Shown here piece by piece: positions 5,137-5,907 of a stretch of DNA of 5,907 bases (positions are counted from its first letter, which is position 1; every line of letters starts with the position of its first letter). A model generated the notes under the pieces. It did no database searches and had not been told where the DNA came from. It saw only the letters and a program-made list of their open reading frames with translations. The stretch covers positions 1 to 5,907 of the forward strand of contig JBFWSB010000296.1 in NCBI GenBank assembly GCA_050248595.1. The letters run 5' to 3'. The position numbers and the translations under genes were made by a program. Source of the DNA: JAGWAZ01 sp050248595 (GTDB lineage Bacteria > Bacteroidota > Ignavibacteria > OLB7).

Positions 5137-5907
5137 TCACTCTCCCACAAACTCCGTTGTCTTCACAACAATCTCTCCATGCAACGTCCGATGGACTGGG
5201 CAGCGATCAGCTATCTGGATTAGGCGTTTCCGCTGCTCCTCATCAAGTTCACCAACAAGCTCGATTTCACGCTCAATCAGGTCTATCTTCTCGTTCTTCC
5301 CCCCCTCAACATCGGCTTCGCAATCACTCTTGTGAACTTTCTGATGTCTTAACCGCACGATCACCGCTTCCAACGGCCACTTCTTGTGGTCGGCATACAT
5401 TCGGAGTGTCATCGAAGTACACGCACCGAGACTGGAAACCAAATAATCGTAAGGAGTTGGACCGGTGTTTGTGCCACCAACGGAAAGAGGTTCATCTGCG
5501 ATCAGAGAGTGTCCGTTCGCTAAAATCTCAGTTCGATAGCCACTACTTCCGGTCTGAACCACCACTCGGTTGTCGGCTGGGTCTGCATCGATGCTGGCAA
5601 TCTCCTCTGGTACTTCAAGGTAACGTCGTGCCCATGAGGCAATCAGACTTCCGGCGTATACTGAATCCTCTTCCTTCATCAATAGGTGGTTAGCAGTATT
5701 GAGGGAGACAAAACTCTTTGGGTGTTTCGCGGCGTGGAAGATGCTTGTTGCGTTCTCAATCCCGACGGTCTTATCAAGAGGAGCGTGGAGGATGAGCAGA
5801 GCACGATTTAGTCGGGCAATCTGCTGATCCATTTTCGTTTGATCCAAGTCATCCAAGAATTGCTTGCGGATTGTGAACTTTCGTCCGACAAACTCTACTT
5901 CTGCCTC
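5137..5907 (-). CDS. Alpha/beta-hydrolase–OsmC fusion protein, 3' part
   Basis: The frame is open to the right edge, so only the last 256 residues are seen; family members are about 400 residues. Residues 1-97 (numbered from the edge) are the end of an alpha/beta-hydrolase domain: RALLILHAPLDKTVGIENA (35-53) with the likely acid Asp45, HPKSFVSL (62-69), and His74 in ANHLL as the likely catalytic histidine. The serine nucleophile lies outside. Residues about 113-256 are an OsmC domain: SVGGTNTGPTPYDYLVSSLG (142-161), Cys163 in GACTSMTLR, and Cys236 in DRCPVHRTL, the thiol pair that reduces organic hydroperoxides in the OsmC/Ohr family. A TTG at 5856 could be read as a start, but the in-frame sequence before it (EAEVEFVGRKFTIRKQF) fits the known fusion, so the true start is off the window. 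The substrate of the hydrolase half is unknown. smpB follows after 355 bases. Confidence 0.9.
   Translation of the reverse strand, partial: EAEVEFVGRKFTIRKQFLDDLDQTKMDQQIARLNRALLILHAPLDKTVGIENATSIFHAAKHPKSFVSLNTANHLLMKEEDSVYAGSLIASWARRYLEVPEEIASIDADPADNRVVVQTGSSGYRTEILANGHSLIADEPLSVGGTNTGPTPYDYLVSSLGACTSMTLRMYADHKKWPLEAVIVRLRHQKVHKSDCEADVEGGKNEKIDLIEREIELVGELDEEQRKRLIQIADRCPVHRTLHGEIVVKTTEFVGE

Noticed and set aside
5157..5693. Plus-strand open frame of 178 codons opposite the OsmC fusion
   Set aside because: It is a shadow of a well-supported gene on the other strand, rich in Ser, His and Arg, without motifs.

Overview
The window carries seven protein genes, all read from the minus strand, so transcription runs from high to low coordinates. 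In that order they are: the 3' part of an alpha/beta-hydrolase–OsmC fusion gene (cut by the right edge), smpB, accD, an arginase gene (rocF type), panC, panD, and a stand-alone nucleotidyltransferase resembling the N-terminal half of GlmU. All are intact except the edge gene. No rRNA, tRNA, tmRNA, CRISPR array, transposase or phage gene was seen. The last 79 bases at the left edge hold only a short hairpin without a T tract.

Organism: a bacterium of moderate GC. The accD start (MAWWNR...), the shape of smpB and arginase, the lack of Shine-Dalgarno sites before most genes, and modular GAGTT-type intergenic repeats suggest the FCB group (Bacteroidota/Chlorobiota/Ignavibacteria/Kapabacteria-like). 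This is an inference from general resemblance, not a firm placement.

Layout: (1) 5137-5907, OsmC fusion, 3' part. (2) 4782-5136, a 355-base gap with a half-palindromic dispersed-repeat unit, a possible weak terminator and an AT-rich palindromic cluster. (3) 4323-4781 smpB. (4) a 96-base gap ending in an AT-rich direct repeat. (5) 3381-4226 accD. (6) 2359-3282 arginase, with GAGTT-module repeats on both sides in opposite orientation. (7) 1381-2211 panC, a structured 154-base gap, then 834-1226 panD, whose end overlaps the start of the nucleotidyltransferase (80-841) by 8 bases.

How the genes work together: panD makes beta-alanine and panC joins it to pantoate, giving pantothenate for coenzyme A. 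AccD uses CoA thioesters for fatty-acid synthesis. SmpB rescues stalled ribosomes, arginase turns arginine into ornithine and urea, and the sugar nucleotidyltransferase probably feeds envelope precursor synthesis. Except for panC/panD and the panD/nucleotidyltransferase overlap, this looks like a run of co-oriented housekeeping genes with sizeable gaps rather than one dedicated pathway.

No convincing new multi-gene system is present. The most unusual signals are non-coding: permuted repeat modules flanking the arginase gene as an inverted pair, a bulged REP-like hairpin downstream of it, and a dispersed-repeat unit between the OsmC gene and smpB.
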